The notes beneath the pieces were generated by a model that was not told where the DNA came from, did no database searches, and saw nothing but the letters and a program-made list of their open reading frames with translations. Positions 7,037 to 14,240 of a stretch of 64,000 nt of DNA are shown here, one piece after another (within the stretch, counting starts at the first letter, position 1; the number at the start of each line of letters is the position of its first letter). The position numbers were made by a program, and so were the translations under genes. Origin of the DNA: Paenibacillus sp. FSL H7-0357 (GTDB lineage Bacteria; Bacillota; Bacilli; Paenibacillales; Paenibacillaceae); the NCBI RefSeq assembly GCF_000758525.1, contig NZ_CP009241.1, positions 5,394,001 through 5,458,000 on the forward strand. The letters run 5' to 3'.

Positions 7037-7320
7037 CATCCTATCTCCAAATCAGTTCCATACTTTTCATTCACCGCATTCAAGTGATGCTTTAAGTCCA
7101 CAATAGCTTTGTCATATCCTTCTTGATCTTGTATTTGGTCGAAGTTAACCTTTGTTCCTTTTGCGGTAGGCTTAAGCCACCGTGTCGGCAGCATGCCATC
7201 ACCAAGCATCTTGTGCCATATAATAGCTTTTCTTACTTCGTAATCCTTTTCAGCGACTTTATTAGTCAGATATTTAAACTCAATTTGTCCACCGACAACT
7301 TTAATTTCTGATACGCTCAC
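7036..7320 (-). CDS. Prophage protein next to the replication genes (94 aa)
   Basis: Not recognised. It has an N-terminal beta segment (SEIKVVGGQIEFKYL) and a mixed C-terminal helix (YDKAIVDLKHHLNAVNEKYG). It lies directly downstream of the DnaC-like loader gene with a 21-base gap, so it is probably co-expressed with the replication module. No nuclease or helicase motifs are visible. Confidence 0.55.
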   Translation of the reverse strand: MSVSEIKVVGGQIEFKYLTNKVAEKDYEVRKAIIWHKMLGDGMLPTRWLKPTAKGTKVNFDQIQDQEGYDKAIVDLKHHLNAVNEKYGTDLEIG

Positions 7321-7341
7321 TGTTCATCCATCCTCTCTTAT

Positions 7342-8262
7342 TTAAGCCGGTTCACTCTTGCTTTGTGGTCTGCGATCCGGTCCCAGCATTTCAATTTGTT
7401 CTGCCTTGCCGTTTATCCGACTTCCGATCTTCCCGCCGTTCATCGGTAACCGTTCTCTGATGCGACCTAATGCATAGTTGCTGGTCATGATCGTAACCTT
7501 GTTGTTCTTCATTCGCTCGTCAATGATGTTGTATAGCATCCCTTCGGCCCAATCCTTGTACTGAGCTGTGAAAATGTCGTCTATCATCAGGATCGGCACG
7601 TTGTAGTATCGCTGTAGCACATCAATTTCAGATTCTTCGCTATCTCGGCTGTATGTCGCTTTAATCTCTCCGTACAATTTTGACTCTGTGACGTATATTG
7701 CCGGGATCTTCCGGTATGAGAATGCATTTGCCATACACTGCATGAGGTAGGTCTTGCCAGTACCGTAGGCGTTTAAGATAGCTCCCTTTTCCTTAGAAGC
7801 TTCTGCTACCCGGGCATCGTCACCGAAGATGTACAGCCATGTGCCAAGCTCCATATGCCTCTTGATGTCACGAACAAATTCTATAGCCACCCCAAACTGT
7901 TCGCGGTTCAGATTGTCGACCGTTGCAGTTTTAAAGGTGTATCCTCGCTCTTTTGGGCTGAAGCTCTCGGCTGCGTTGTACTTTTGGAACATCCGGTCCA
8001 TGTGGCAGCTGCAGTTTTCCACCACGGCCACTTGCATCGGAATCGGGTATCCTTCCGGCTGCTCCCATCGGAATGAGTTTATCGTTCCGGTGTAATCACA
8101 TTTTGGACATCCTTCAGTCGAAGTTGCTGGCGATCCGCTGAACTTCTTCGGTGGTAAGTCCTGATTCTCGTCCAGGGCTTCCGATGAAGGTTTCAGCGCC
8201 TCGGCTCGCAGCCTTTCGACTCGCTTCAGAAACTCCTGCATAGCCGGCTTGATACTTTCCAC
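7342..8262 (-). CDS. DnaC/DnaI-like helicase loader ATPase
   Basis: A phage helicase loader that would deliver a replicative helicase to the phage origin. Residues ~1-55 are a charged helical region, residues ~50-85 contain a cysteine cluster (CPKCDYTG ... CSCH) likely to bind zinc, and the AAA+ core follows. A Walker A-like segment reads GTGKTYLMQCMANAF and Walker B reads VPILMIDDIF; a sensor-like MTSNYALGRIRERL segment lies near the C-terminus. The start is GTG at 8262 with GGGGAGGCGGGAACG upstream; an ATG at 8241 is an alternative. The first 149 bases overlap the initiator gene out of frame. Confidence 0.82.
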   Translation of the reverse strand: MESIKPAMQEFLKRVERLRAEALKPSSEALDENQDLPPKKFSGSPATSTEGCPKCDYTGTINSFRWEQPEGYPIPMQVAVVENCSCHMDRMFQKYNAAESFSPKERGYTFKTATVDNLNREQFGVAIEFVRDIKRHMELGTWLYIFGDDARVAEASKEKGAILNAYGTGKTYLMQCMANAFSYRKIPAIYVTESKLYGEIKATYSRDSEESEIDVLQRYYNVPILMIDDIFTAQYKDWAEGMLYNIIDERMKNNKVTIMTSNYALGRIRERLPMNGGKIGSRINGKAEQIEMLGPDRRPQSKSEPA

Positions 8263-8935
8263 CGTTCCCGCCTCCCCTGACCAAAGTTAGCTTTCTTTCG
8301 TCTTCCTCAACTCTAGTGACCACCCAGTTTAAAATGGCTCGGTAATCGCTGGTGTACTTCTTTCCGGTTGAACCTTTGTAATTGTCTAAGGTTTCAATGA
8401 TCCGGTTAAGCTTGTCCTGTCCATGGGCTTCAAGGAGTTTGTCGTATTCTTCTTGAGTCATTGAGACGAATTCAGCAAATTTAATTTTAGGTATAATATC
8501 TTTTTTCTTTACCTTCTCAACATTCTTATCATTCTTTACATTCTTGTTTGTGTTCACTTGTTGTTCAGTTGTTGTTCGTTTGTTGTTCACTAGGTGTTCA
8601 TTTTGTTGTTCACTATCTTGGTAATCTATCCATGAAAGTATTGATACTAAGCGGTTTTTATTGCCGTTTTGTTGTTCAATCTGTTGTTCGATTTCGAAGC
8701 TTTTTAGTATTCGTTGTACCTTACTTTCTGAAATATTGAATTTCTCAGCGATCACCTTTCTGCCGGTTATAAGTTGCCCGGGCTGAAGGATGATCTTGAT
8801 CCCTTTGAACACTGTAGGGTACTCCTTATGAGTCGCATTCAGCAGTAAGTAAGTCCATACAGCGATGTGATCACTGTCCTTACAGACGATAGGGTTGTCC
8901 AGGATCTTACGATGTAATTTTATCCACCCATCCAT
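8114..8935 (-). CDS. Phage replication initiator, DnaD-like winged-helix protein
   Basis: The opening GWIKLHRKILDNPI is typical of Firmicute phage replication-organiser proteins. A winged-helix region follows (GQLITGRKVIAEKFNISES, then KVQRILKSF), then a Gln/Asn-rich linker at ~95-145, and a DnaD-like C-terminal helical part (YDKLLEAHGQDKLNRIIETL) at ~160-215. It probably binds the origin and recruits the loader encoded just downstream. The linker-coding DNA carries an 11-bp iteron array, as expected for an origin inside the initiator gene. The last 149 bases also code for the loader's N-terminus. Confidence 0.78.
   Translation of the reverse strand: MDGWIKLHRKILDNPIVCKDSDHIAVWTYLLLNATHKEYPTVFKGIKIILQPGQLITGRKVIAEKFNISESKVQRILKSFEIEQQIEQQNGNKNRLVSILSWIDYQDSEQQNEHLVNNKRTTTEQQVNTNKNVKNDKNVEKVKKKDIIPKIKFAEFVSMTQEEYDKLLEAHGQDKLNRIIETLDNYKGSTGKKYTSDYRAILNWVVTRVEEDERKLTLVRGGGNGGKYQAGYAGVSEASRKAASRGAETFIGSPGRESGLTTEEVQRIASNFD
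8547..8690. repeat. 11-bp iteron array, candidate phage replication origin
   Basis: On the plus strand the core GTTC recurs at 8552, 8563, 8574, 8585, 8596 and 8608, i.e. at 11, 11, 11, 11 and 12 bases, within a unit close to TGTTGTTCACT. Two more copies lie at 8674 and 8686. Eleven is not a multiple of three, so the periodicity is not explained by protein repeats. Iterons in the initiator gene are the classic phage origin design (lambda O). Origin function is inference. Confidence 0.6.
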
Positions 8936-8946
8936 ATGCCCACCGC

Positions 8947-9135
8947 CTAAACGGCCTTATTTTGTGCAGCCCGTAATTCATACCAGCGGTTTTGGCAAGA
9001 TTTCGCTGTCCGGTCAAGTGCTTCCGCTGCCTCGTTGAACCGGTCCAATACCTTTTTCCGGTTGTCTTTGGTCATAATCTCAGTTAGTAGAGCATCTTCA
9101 TTGCTTGTCCAACTGTGGTAATAGAACCTTGGCAT
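8947..9135 (-). CDS. Myb/SANT-like small DNA-binding protein (62 aa)
   Basis: The spacing of aromatic residues fits a Myb/SANT-type helix-turn-helix: WTSNEDALLTEIM at the N-terminus and AKSCQNRWYELR at the C-terminus. Similar domains occur in RsfA-like and phage regulators. AAGGAG lies nine bases before the ATG at 9135. It is the first leftward gene after the divergent control region at 9136-9254, so it is a likely target of the ribbon-helix-helix protein encoded opposite. Confidence 0.65.
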   Translation of the reverse strand: MPRFYYHSWTSNEDALLTEIMTKDNRKKVLDRFNEAAEALDRTAKSCQNRWYELRAAQNKAV

Positions 9136-9174
9136 GTTGTTCAACTCCTTATTTCGTTTTCCTTGATCTCACTA

Positions 9175-9229
9175 TATCCTACTTTATCCTACTTAGCAAG
9201 ATAAATGTTTAGGTTATCGGATAAAATGC
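9175..9229. promoter_or_regulatory. Tandem operator repeats in a divergent promoter region
   Basis: Two perfect tandem copies of TATCCTACTT (9175-9184 and 9185-9194) are followed by GATAAA at 9200 and an inverted GGATAAA near 9219. The region separates the leftward gene at 9135 from the rightward ribbon-helix-helix gene at 9255. Ten-base direct repeats are the usual operator form for ribbon-helix-helix dimers, so autoregulation is likely (inference). Confidence 0.55.
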
Positions 9230-9254
9230 TATACTTTTTTTGAGGTGTATTTAT

Positions 9255-9410
9255 ATGGTGAGACAAACCAATAAAGAAAAGTTATCAATAACGCTCGACC
9301 CGGATGTATTTGAGTTTATAAGTGAAGCAGCCGCTGAGGATGACCGGTCGGTTAGCTCAAAGATCAATATCATCCTCCGCGACTATATGAAAGCTAATAA
9401 GAAGGACTAA
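9255..9410 (+). CDS. Ribbon-helix-helix (Arc/MetJ-type) repressor (51 aa)
   Basis: A 51-residue protein with the ribbon-helix-helix layout: a polar N-terminal strand (KEKLSITLDPDVFEFI), helix A (SEAAAEDD) and helix B (SVSSKINIILRDYMKA). GAGGTG precedes the ATG. It is a lone rightward gene inside a long leftward cluster and ends by overlapping the stop of the convergent gene at 9407. Tandem 10-bp repeats upstream suggest it represses its own and the leftward promoter. Confidence 0.75.
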   Translation: MVRQTNKEKLSITLDPDVFEFISEAAAEDDRSVSSKINIILRDYMKANKKD

Positions 9411-9601
9411 GCACTCTTTAACTGCTGCAACTCAGCCTCTAACTCCGCAATCTTGCGTCGGGAAAACTCAATCATGTGTTCGTTATAATGTATACCGCCA
9501 AAGTCTCCGTATTTGATCGCATCTGGCATATCACTTGCGTAGATTGCGGCGGTGTTTTCCCATACCTCGATTTCGGATTTGATGCGTTCCTCGCGGGTCA
9601 T
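9407..9601 (-). CDS. Small helical phage protein (64 aa)
   Basis: Not recognised. It begins MTREERIKSEIEVWENT and ends with a leucine-rich coiled helix (RRKIAELEAELQQLKSA). Its stop overlaps the stop of the convergent ribbon-helix-helix gene by three bases. The start overlaps the stop of the upstream zinc-ribbon gene, indicating coupled translation. Confidence 0.5.
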   Translation of the reverse strand: MTREERIKSEIEVWENTAAIYASDMPDAIKYGDFGGIHYNEHMIEFSRRKIAELEAELQQLKSA

Positions 9602-9759
9602 ACCTGTTCACCTCGCTTATAAACGCGCACTTGTTCAAGTCCACACTTGTTGCATGACATCACGACTAATGTTGAACCGTCTCTATATTCACAATAGTGT
9701 TTCTTATCACAAAAGCAGTGAACGTGCTTGATGTTGAATATGGCGTAGATCCACTTCAT
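9598..9759 (-). CDS. Zinc-ribbon-like small protein (53 aa)
   Basis: A 53-residue frame with cysteine pairs at C-F-C (residues 15-17) and C-N-K-C (near 37-40), plus histidines, consistent with a zinc ribbon. It fits exactly between its neighbours with ATGA overlaps on both sides. A purine-rich stretch (GAAAGGGGTGAGCGC) lies before the ATG. Function unknown. Confidence 0.55.
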   Translation of the reverse strand: MKWIYAIFNIKHVHCFCDKKHYCEYRDGSTLVVMSCNKCGLEQVRVYKRGEQV

Positions 9760-9977
9760 GCGCTCACCCCTTTCTTCTGCTTCCGCCGCGCCCGTACATC
9801 TGCTTCCAGTACATCCGCAATTCGTAGTAGCTTCTTACCTGTGGCACACTTAGTGTTACAATGCTTCTGCAGCCGGTTATAGGATGGGTTGGCCCATTTC
9901 TTATCCGTTCGCTTGGGGCATACCTTGCACACAGCTAGGTACTGGTCCAAGTCTTGCAAAGCCTCTTTACGATTCAT
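9756..9977 (-). CDS. Zinc-finger domain protein (73 aa)
   Basis: Resembles the short Firmicute zinc-finger family (DUF2602-like): MNRKEALQDLDQYL, then C-K-V-C near residues 17-20, and C-N-T-K-C near 40-44 followed by ATGKKLLRI. The C-terminus is a basic helix (ADVRARRKQKK). It overlaps genes on both sides by four bases. The molecular role of the family is not known. Confidence 0.65.
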   Translation of the reverse strand: MNRKEALQDLDQYLAVCKVCPKRTDKKWANPSYNRLQKHCNTKCATGKKLLRIADVLEADVRARRKQKKGVSA

Positions 9978-10336
9978 AAGTTAAGTACCGCAAAAAGTGC
10001 AGCCTTACAGATCGCTTCAGGCGCTGTTTTTGAAACAGCCTGCGAGGAAAGACCAAGTTCATCAAAGTCAGCGCCCCACTCTTGTTCATTTGGATAAAAC
10101 TCCAGCGCCAGACCGTGGGATTCTCGTTTATTGATATGCTCTACTACTTCCCATGCTGCGGATATATCGACTGAAGGAGAAAACACAGCCCATCCAACAT
10201 GCGTGTTCCCATCTGACCAAAACCAACCGTTTCCTTTGGGCGTTAATTCAACTTTGTGCCATTTCAACACTGTTTCAATTACAATATGATCTAACTTTTT
10301 CCCCGGCTCCATCGCCATTATCTCTTCCCTTGTCAT
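9974..10336 (-). CDS. Phage ABA-sandwich domain protein, paralogue 3
   Basis: Same block order as the gene at 1892-2341: MTREEIMAMEPGKKLDHIV, a central VDISAAWEVVEHI and a C-terminal APEAICKAALFAVLNL. The terminal coding DNA of the two genes is also similar, indicating a duplication inside this prophage. GGGAAGAGATAATG-like overlap places it in the ATGA-coupled chain. Function unknown. Confidence 0.75.
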   Translation of the reverse strand: MTREEIMAMEPGKKLDHIVIETVLKWHKVELTPKGNGWFWSDGNTHVGWAVFSPSVDISAAWEVVEHINKRESHGLALEFYPNEQEWGADFDELGLSSQAVSKTAPEAICKAALFAVLNL

Positions 10337-10533
10337 TTCCCTTTCGCCTCTTTCAATAGATTTGTAAGTACTGCCGTCTGTTCATTATCCAGACTCCACA
10401 CGGTTGATAGTTCAGACTGCTTCAGGGAGCGATTCACGCCACGTTGGAGTATTAGTGACAGTTCGATAAACGAAGCGTCCTTGGACTGATTCTGTGCGTC
10501 TGGTGATGTGCTGGATAGGAATCGCTTGAACAT
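10333..10533 (-). CDS. Small prophage protein of unknown function (66 aa)
   Basis: Not recognised. It has a serine-rich N-terminus (MFKRFLSSTSPDAQNQSKD), then a mostly helical body (FIELSLILQRGVNRSLKQSEL) and a basic tail. It directly follows the HNH nuclease gene and overlaps it by one base, and overlaps the next gene by four. Confidence 0.5.
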   Translation of the reverse strand: MFKRFLSSTSPDAQNQSKDASFIELSLILQRGVNRSLKQSELSTVWSLDNEQTAVLTNLLKEAKGK

Positions 10534-10910
10534 CAGGCTTCCTCCTTGTACTGAATCCGGTCAAGTTCATCGAACCAGAAGTTTTCTCCGTACTTTTCAC
10601 GCTGCAGCTCAATGTATTTGTTCAGCACGGACGTTTTTTCGTGAATCATCTTGTGGCAGTAGTTGCAGACGCGCAGCCCGTTTTCTTTAACGCCCCGGCC
10701 GGATCTGCTCCGGGGCATGATGTGGTGCGTTTGAGTACCGCGGCTAACGAAGCAAACTTGGCATAGGCCGTTAGATTCGCTGATCAGTTCAGCCACTACG
10801 TTTAAAGGGAACTCGGCACGCTGTGAACGGGTCTTATTCTTTTTGTGGTTTTTGAAAATTTCCTTTTTTAATGGTGACAAGACTTTTTTCTTCTTCTTTG
10901 GGATTCCCAT
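10533..10910 (-). CDS. HNH endonuclease
   Basis: An HNH-type nuclease of 125 aa. The zinc-structured core starts with LCQVC near residue 70, the catalytic block is QTHHIMPRSRSG (first H pair), and the second half reads GLRVCNYCHKMIHE with paired Cys and the final His. The first ~45 residues are strongly basic (KKKKKVLSPLKKEIFKNHKK), suited to DNA binding. It lies next to the recombination genes, not beside a terminase, so it probably serves recombination or replication rather than packaging (inference). Confidence 0.8.
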   Translation of the reverse strand: MGIPKKKKKVLSPLKKEIFKNHKKNKTRSQRAEFPLNVVAELISESNGLCQVCFVSRGTQTHHIMPRSRSGRGVKENGLRVCNYCHKMIHEKTSVLNKYIELQREKYGENFWFDELDRIQYKEEA

Positions 10911-10913
10911 TTG

Positions 10914-11246
10914 CTACACCTCATTTTGATATTTGATGATGCTCTGCAATGCGGATATCTGCGTCTGTATGGCTCCAATGGACTCTATAGCAGCCTTCCA
11001 AATCGTTTCGTCATAGTCTCGCTTGAATAGGTAATCCCCGACATTTCCCTTGGCAACATCACCGATCATGCCGATGCTCATGCCTTCTGTTTTAAGCTTG
11101 ATCATTTCCTGTGCCAACTTGACGCGGTACGCCTGCTCTGATTCAGCCTTTGACTTTCCCAGCGCATACAGTGTATCTGCGGCCTTGCTCAATCGCTGAG
11201 AGGCCGCATAGATTTCCTGGTTAATCTGGATGATATCTATTGCCAT
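10914..11246 (-). CDS. Helical prophage protein beside the recombination genes (110 aa)
   Basis: I do not recognise a named family. It is helical throughout (QEIYAASQRLSKAADTLYAL, VKLAQEMIKLKTEGMS) with a conserved-looking IGDVAKGNVGDY loop. It sits directly downstream of the RecE-like nuclease and annealing protein, with a 12-base gap, so a role in recombination or replication is possible but unproven. Confidence 0.55.
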   Translation of the reverse strand: MAIDIIQINQEIYAASQRLSKAADTLYALGKSKAESEQAYRVKLAQEMIKLKTEGMSIGMIGDVAKGNVGDYLFKRDYDETIWKAAIESIGAIQTQISALQSIIKYQNEV

Positions 11247-11258
11247 AAGTCACCTCCG

Positions 11259-12053
11259 TTATATGGCCTCAAGCAAATCAAGGTAATGTGTCATGCTGCT
11301 CAATCTTTTTTTAGCTTTGCAGTAATTACAGCGTCCGCATCCGGTTGGCTTAACATTTCCGAATTTAACATCCAGAATATGAGGTAGTTTTTGTTCTACT
11401 TCTCTAAGCTTTTCTTGGATGATTTGATCGTCAAACCAAATGATTTCTTTGTCTGGAACCTCTTCCTTAGAAACAGCCAGTAGTGTAGGCTCGAGATATT
11501 CAAATTTCATTTCTCCGCTCAATCTCTCGATCTCGGCATACATTGCCATTTGAACGTCATATCCGTACATCTGGATGAAGGACACATATTTTGTTCCGTC
11601 CCAATATTTTTCCCGAATTCCTTTAACTGTTTTAATATCAGTGAACCGCCCGTTATCCCGAGATAAAACATCTATCTTCGATTTCCACATAGTGCCGAAT
11701 ATATCAGCTGTAAGAATGACCTCTTTCTCACCTTCAAGCACCTTATTGCATAGATCGTCAGCTAAAACCACGTCAATCATGTTGTTTGCTGACTTATATG
11801 GTGCTTTAAGTTCCTTTTTAGCTGTGTAAATATCTGGTGTTGATGATTTAAAAGCTTCAAAAGCTTCATTGCTTTCTAGCGCTGCATGTACATATGAGCC
11901 AACCAATAACGCTTCATGTTTCATGTCCGTGTATGATCCATTGAGTTTTGCCATAGCTGCGGATTCACATTTTATGAAATCTTTGTATTGCGAAACGCTC
12001 ATATATTCCTGGTTCGCTTCAGGAGAGTAATAGTTTTCAGCCGTTAGTTCCAT
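11259..12053 (-). CDS. PD-(D/E)XK nuclease-like (RecE/DUF3799-type) exonuclease
   Basis: Probable 5'-3' exonuclease partner of the annealing protein. MELTAENYYSPEANQEYMSV followed by SQYKDFIKCESAAMAKL is typical of the DUF3799 group. The PD-(D/E)XK core shows ILTADIFGTMWKSKIDVLS and FTDIKTVKGI (D-IK). A Cys cluster near the C-terminus (TGCGRCNYCKAKK) may bind iron-sulphur or zinc. The ATG at 12053 follows GGAGGTAAACGTG; the frame overlaps the annealing gene by 17 bases. The pairing matches phage lambda-Red-like modules. Confidence 0.78.
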   Translation of the reverse strand: MELTAENYYSPEANQEYMSVSQYKDFIKCESAAMAKLNGSYTDMKHEALLVGSYVHAALESNEAFEAFKSSTPDIYTAKKELKAPYKSANNMIDVVLADDLCNKVLEGEKEVILTADIFGTMWKSKIDVLSRDNGRFTDIKTVKGIREKYWDGTKYVSFIQMYGYDVQMAMYAEIERLSGEMKFEYLEPTLLAVSKEEVPDKEIIWFDDQIIQEKLREVEQKLPHILDVKFGNVKPTGCGRCNYCKAKKRLSSMTHYLDLLEAI

Positions 12054-12681
12054 CACGTTTACCTCCTGTAGCAAGTTGTTCAGTCAATTTGTTCAGGAAT
12101 GATTCAGCCATTTCATCGTCCAATTGCATCAAAGGGACACCGTATAGAGCGGAACTCTGATCATCCAGTCGGTTAGCTCTCATTCCTAATGTGGCCCATG
12201 CTGCCTTGATCTTCGACAAAACCTCTTTAGATGCTTTCTGACCGAACTTGTTTTGGAATGCGTCTGGATCGTCCTTATCCGTCGGGATGTTGAAGAATTT
12301 AAGCGTGAAATATTTTTCTGCGTATGTGAGAGCTTTACCTACGCCTTTTTCGCCCGCAATATCAACACCCTGGGAATACCATGGGCATTCTATTTTTTCC
12401 TCTGGATTGTCTGCATTTACCCATGTAAATGTCATATTCAACTCCGTAAAATAGGTGGTTGTCTTTTTTGGCTTATCCCGGTCCATATATTCAATTGTTT
12501 CTGACAGAAGGTTCTTATCCGTGATTCTTGGTATCAACAACAAACCCATATCATTAATTTTGTCGCGAACAGATGCCAACACTTGGGCGCTACCTGTATA
12601 GTCGTATTGATTTGATTTCGATTCTTTCTTGAGATAATCAACTGACTTACGAACCTCAACCAATTTTTGATAGATGTTCAA
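12037..12681 (-). CDS. ERF family single-strand annealing protein
   Basis: An Erf-type recombinase that would anneal single-stranded DNA during phage recombination. The start MNIYQKLVEVRKSVDYLKKE and the motif GVGKALTYAEKYFTLKFFNI followed by PTDKDDPDA are characteristic of the family. Length of 214 aa is normal. GGAGGTAGTACACATTG lies at the start region. It is co-transcribed and overlaps with the RecE-like nuclease downstream. Confidence 0.88.
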   Translation of the reverse strand: MNIYQKLVEVRKSVDYLKKESKSNQYDYTGSAQVLASVRDKINDMGLLLIPRITDKNLLSETIEYMDRDKPKKTTTYFTELNMTFTWVNADNPEEKIECPWYSQGVDIAGEKGVGKALTYAEKYFTLKFFNIPTDKDDPDAFQNKFGQKASKEVLSKIKAAWATLGMRANRLDDQSSALYGVPLMQLDDEMAESFLNKLTEQLATGGKRDGTNG

Positions 12682-12721
12682 TGTGTACTACCTCCTAAAG
12701 TTTTGGTATAATTGTCGTAAC

Positions 12722-12889
12722 TTAATTTTCAAACAGTCTTTCCCGGGCAGCCAGTGCAATGGCTGCTTCTTCTCTGCGTTTAGCCCTAACCATGCTCATA
12801 AAGTAAACTCTCAATAACGTGTCAGTTAGCGTCCCCTTCGCCTTTGCGATCTTCGCAAGCTCTAGAAATGTCAGTCTGTTTGGTATCAT
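12722..12889 (-). CDS. Small basic phage protein (55 aa)
   Basis: A 55-residue frame beginning MIPNRLTFLELAKIAKAKG, helical and basic in the middle (MVRAKRREEAAIALAARE). GGAGGGAAAGGAGG lies directly upstream of the ATG. It occupies most of the gap between the annealing protein gene and the gene ending at 12937. Not recognised. Confidence 0.5.
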   Translation of the reverse strand: MIPNRLTFLELAKIAKAKGTLTDTLLRVYFMSMVRAKRREEAAIALAARERLFEN

Positions 12890-12936
12890 CCTCCTTTCCC
12901 TCCTTCCCGTAATGCTCTAAAATGTCCAGTACCGTT

Positions 12937-13167
12937 TTAAGCAGATTCTTTCAGCTCTCTTTCCAGGAATGCTTTGCTCATTTCCATCAGTTCTTCAAGC
13001 TCTCGCTGCTCGTCCAAGGTGCGGATTTCCTTAGCCCGGTAACCTTTCTCATGGATGCGGATAATCAGGCTCTCCATGTCTACAGCTGCCCATTGGAAGA
13101 TCCGTCCACACTCTGTTGTAAAGTAGAACTGCACAGATGGTGCTGGTGGTGGATACTTAGCTTGCAT
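12937..13167 (-). CDS. Small prophage protein of unknown function (76 aa)
   Basis: It begins MQAKYPPPAPSVQFYFTT and contains a helical C-terminal half rich in Glu (LDEQRELEELMEMSKAFLER). The ATG at 13167 follows AGGAGGGTTTGACG. It overlaps the upstream gene's 3' end by 11 bases. No family recognised. Confidence 0.5.
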   Translation of the reverse strand: MQAKYPPPAPSVQFYFTTECGRIFQWAAVDMESLIIRIHEKGYRAKEIRTLDEQRELEELMEMSKAFLERELKESA

Positions 13168-13399
13168 CGTCAAACCCTCCTAATTCCCGCACGAAAGGCC
13201 GCGGTATGCTGGTTAATGCTTCATCCTTGCAGGCTGTACAATGGGGCTGTAGGATGTCGTATACTTCCCATTCTGCTTCCCGGCCGCAGCCACATGTTGG
13301 TGAGTAGAAACGGTATGGACTTGGTTTCGGCTTGTCTGGTGTTTTAAATGGGATCAGCGTCAACATCGGGTTTCTGAGGTCTTCGATTTTTTTAGCCAT
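13157..13399 (-). CDS. Cysteine-containing phage protein (80 aa)
   Basis: A C-G-C-G motif near residue 37 and C-T-A-C near residue 57 suggest a zinc site (CGCGREAEWEVYDILQPHC). The ATG at 13399 is supported by AAGGAGGGACAAGCC; the upstream 90 in-frame bases lie in another gene's 5' region and have no supported start. Unknown function. Confidence 0.5.
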   Translation of the reverse strand: MAKKIEDLRNPMLTLIPFKTPDKPKPSPYRFYSPTCGCGREAEWEVYDILQPHCTACKDEALTSIPRPFVRELGGFDDAS

Positions 13400-13412
13400 G
13401 GCTTGTCCCTCC

Positions 13413-13634
13413 TTATTTGAAATATGGTTCCATGAATTTGAACGCCATTTTTGCTGCATTCTCTTTTTCACCCATTGGTGCAGCAGCACAACTTGCTAGC
13501 TTAAGAAGCTTTTCAATTCTAGAATCTTTTATCTGTGCTTCCTTGATGCTTTTGATCATTAACGTTATAAGGTTATCCACACTACCAAATGTAAATAGTG
13601 CACCTTCCCACATTTTATCCAGTCGTTTAGCCAA
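13413..13634 (-). CDS. Small prophage protein of unknown function (73 aa)
   Basis: Mostly helical with a hydrophobic core (SVDNLITLMIKSIKEAQIK; RIEKLLKLASCAAAP). Start is TTG at 13634, preceded by AAGGAGTGAAGAAAG, overlapping the 3' end of the excisionase-like gene by eight bases. Not recognised. Confidence 0.5.
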   Translation of the reverse strand: MAKRLDKMWEGALFTFGSVDNLITLMIKSIKEAQIKDSRIEKLLKLASCAAAPMGEKENAAKMAFKFMEPYFK

Positions 13635-13902
13635 CTTTCTTCACTCCTTTTTCTCCTTTGATAAGCGCGTATCGACGGTCTTGTTTGTCGCGTTGTTCTT
13701 TCTTCTTCGACTCAAGCCAGAGAATGAAATCTTCTTTAATAGTTCGACGACCGTTTCCAATCTTCATATTTGGGATTCCTCCAAACTCGATCGGCATATC
13801 GTAGAGGTCGTATACAGTGTTCCGAGCCATAATTAGGTAATCAGCAATGTCTTGCGCTCTTAGCACTGGTGGTAATTCTTCGAGGCTTACTCGCTTCTTC
13901 AT
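13627..13902 (-). CDS. Excisionase-like helix-turn-helix protein (91 aa)
   Basis: A MerR-like/HTH_17-type domain of the kind found in excisionases: PPVLRAQDIADYLIMARNTV, then YDLYDMPIEF, and the wing-like IPNMKIGNGRRTIKEDFILW. The C-terminus is basic. The ATG at 13902 is preceded by AAGGAGGTACATC. It is among the first leftward genes after the main divergent switch, where an excisionase or an early regulator would be expected. Which of the two cannot be decided from sequence. Confidence 0.65.
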   Translation of the reverse strand: MKKRVSLEELPPVLRAQDIADYLIMARNTVYDLYDMPIEFGGIPNMKIGNGRRTIKEDFILWLESKKKEQRDKQDRRYALIKGEKGVKKVG

Positions 13903-13979
13903 GATGTACCTCCTTGGAATTATTATCCTTTTAAGTCGTTTGGTGTCGTGTATAATTGACTTGTGAGTCATGTCGTTCT

Positions 13980-14207
13980 TTATGCTGTTCGGTCATGTAT
14001 TTCTTGTATTACATTATCTACAAAAAAAATATCTCTCTCAGCTTTTTTTAAAGCATCCGCAATTGAAAACATTAAAGATCCTGAAATGTTTTTCCGATCA
14101 CCTTTTTCTATCGCGTGAATGGTTTGTCTGCTTGTCTTAGCTCGTCTCGCTAACTCTGCAACACTCATACCAGTTTCAGTTCTATACTCTTTTACTTTGT
14201 TCTTCAT
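13980..14207 (-). CDS. Cro-like XRE helix-turn-helix regulator (75 aa)
   Basis: A short XRE protein, HTH at residues ~6-60: RTETGMSVAELARRAKTS then RQTIHAIEKGDRKNISGSL. It has only a short C-terminal tail and no oligomerisation domain, as for Cro. AAGGAGGTGTAACAC precedes the ATG. It is divergent from the repressor-like gene at 14329, with four GAATTAC repeats between them. The arrangement matches a lysis-lysogeny switch; which protein favours which state is inference. Confidence 0.8.
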   Translation of the reverse strand: MKNKVKEYRTETGMSVAELARRAKTSRQTIHAIEKGDRKNISGSLMFSIADALKKAERDIFFVDNVIQEIHDRTA

Positions 14208-14240
14208 GTGTTACACCTCCTTGTTAATAAGGTAACATAT

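Noticed and set aside
9602..9755. Gap first seen as non-coding
   Set aside because: A 53-aa zinc-ribbon gene with exact ATGA overlaps fills it, so it is annotated as coding.
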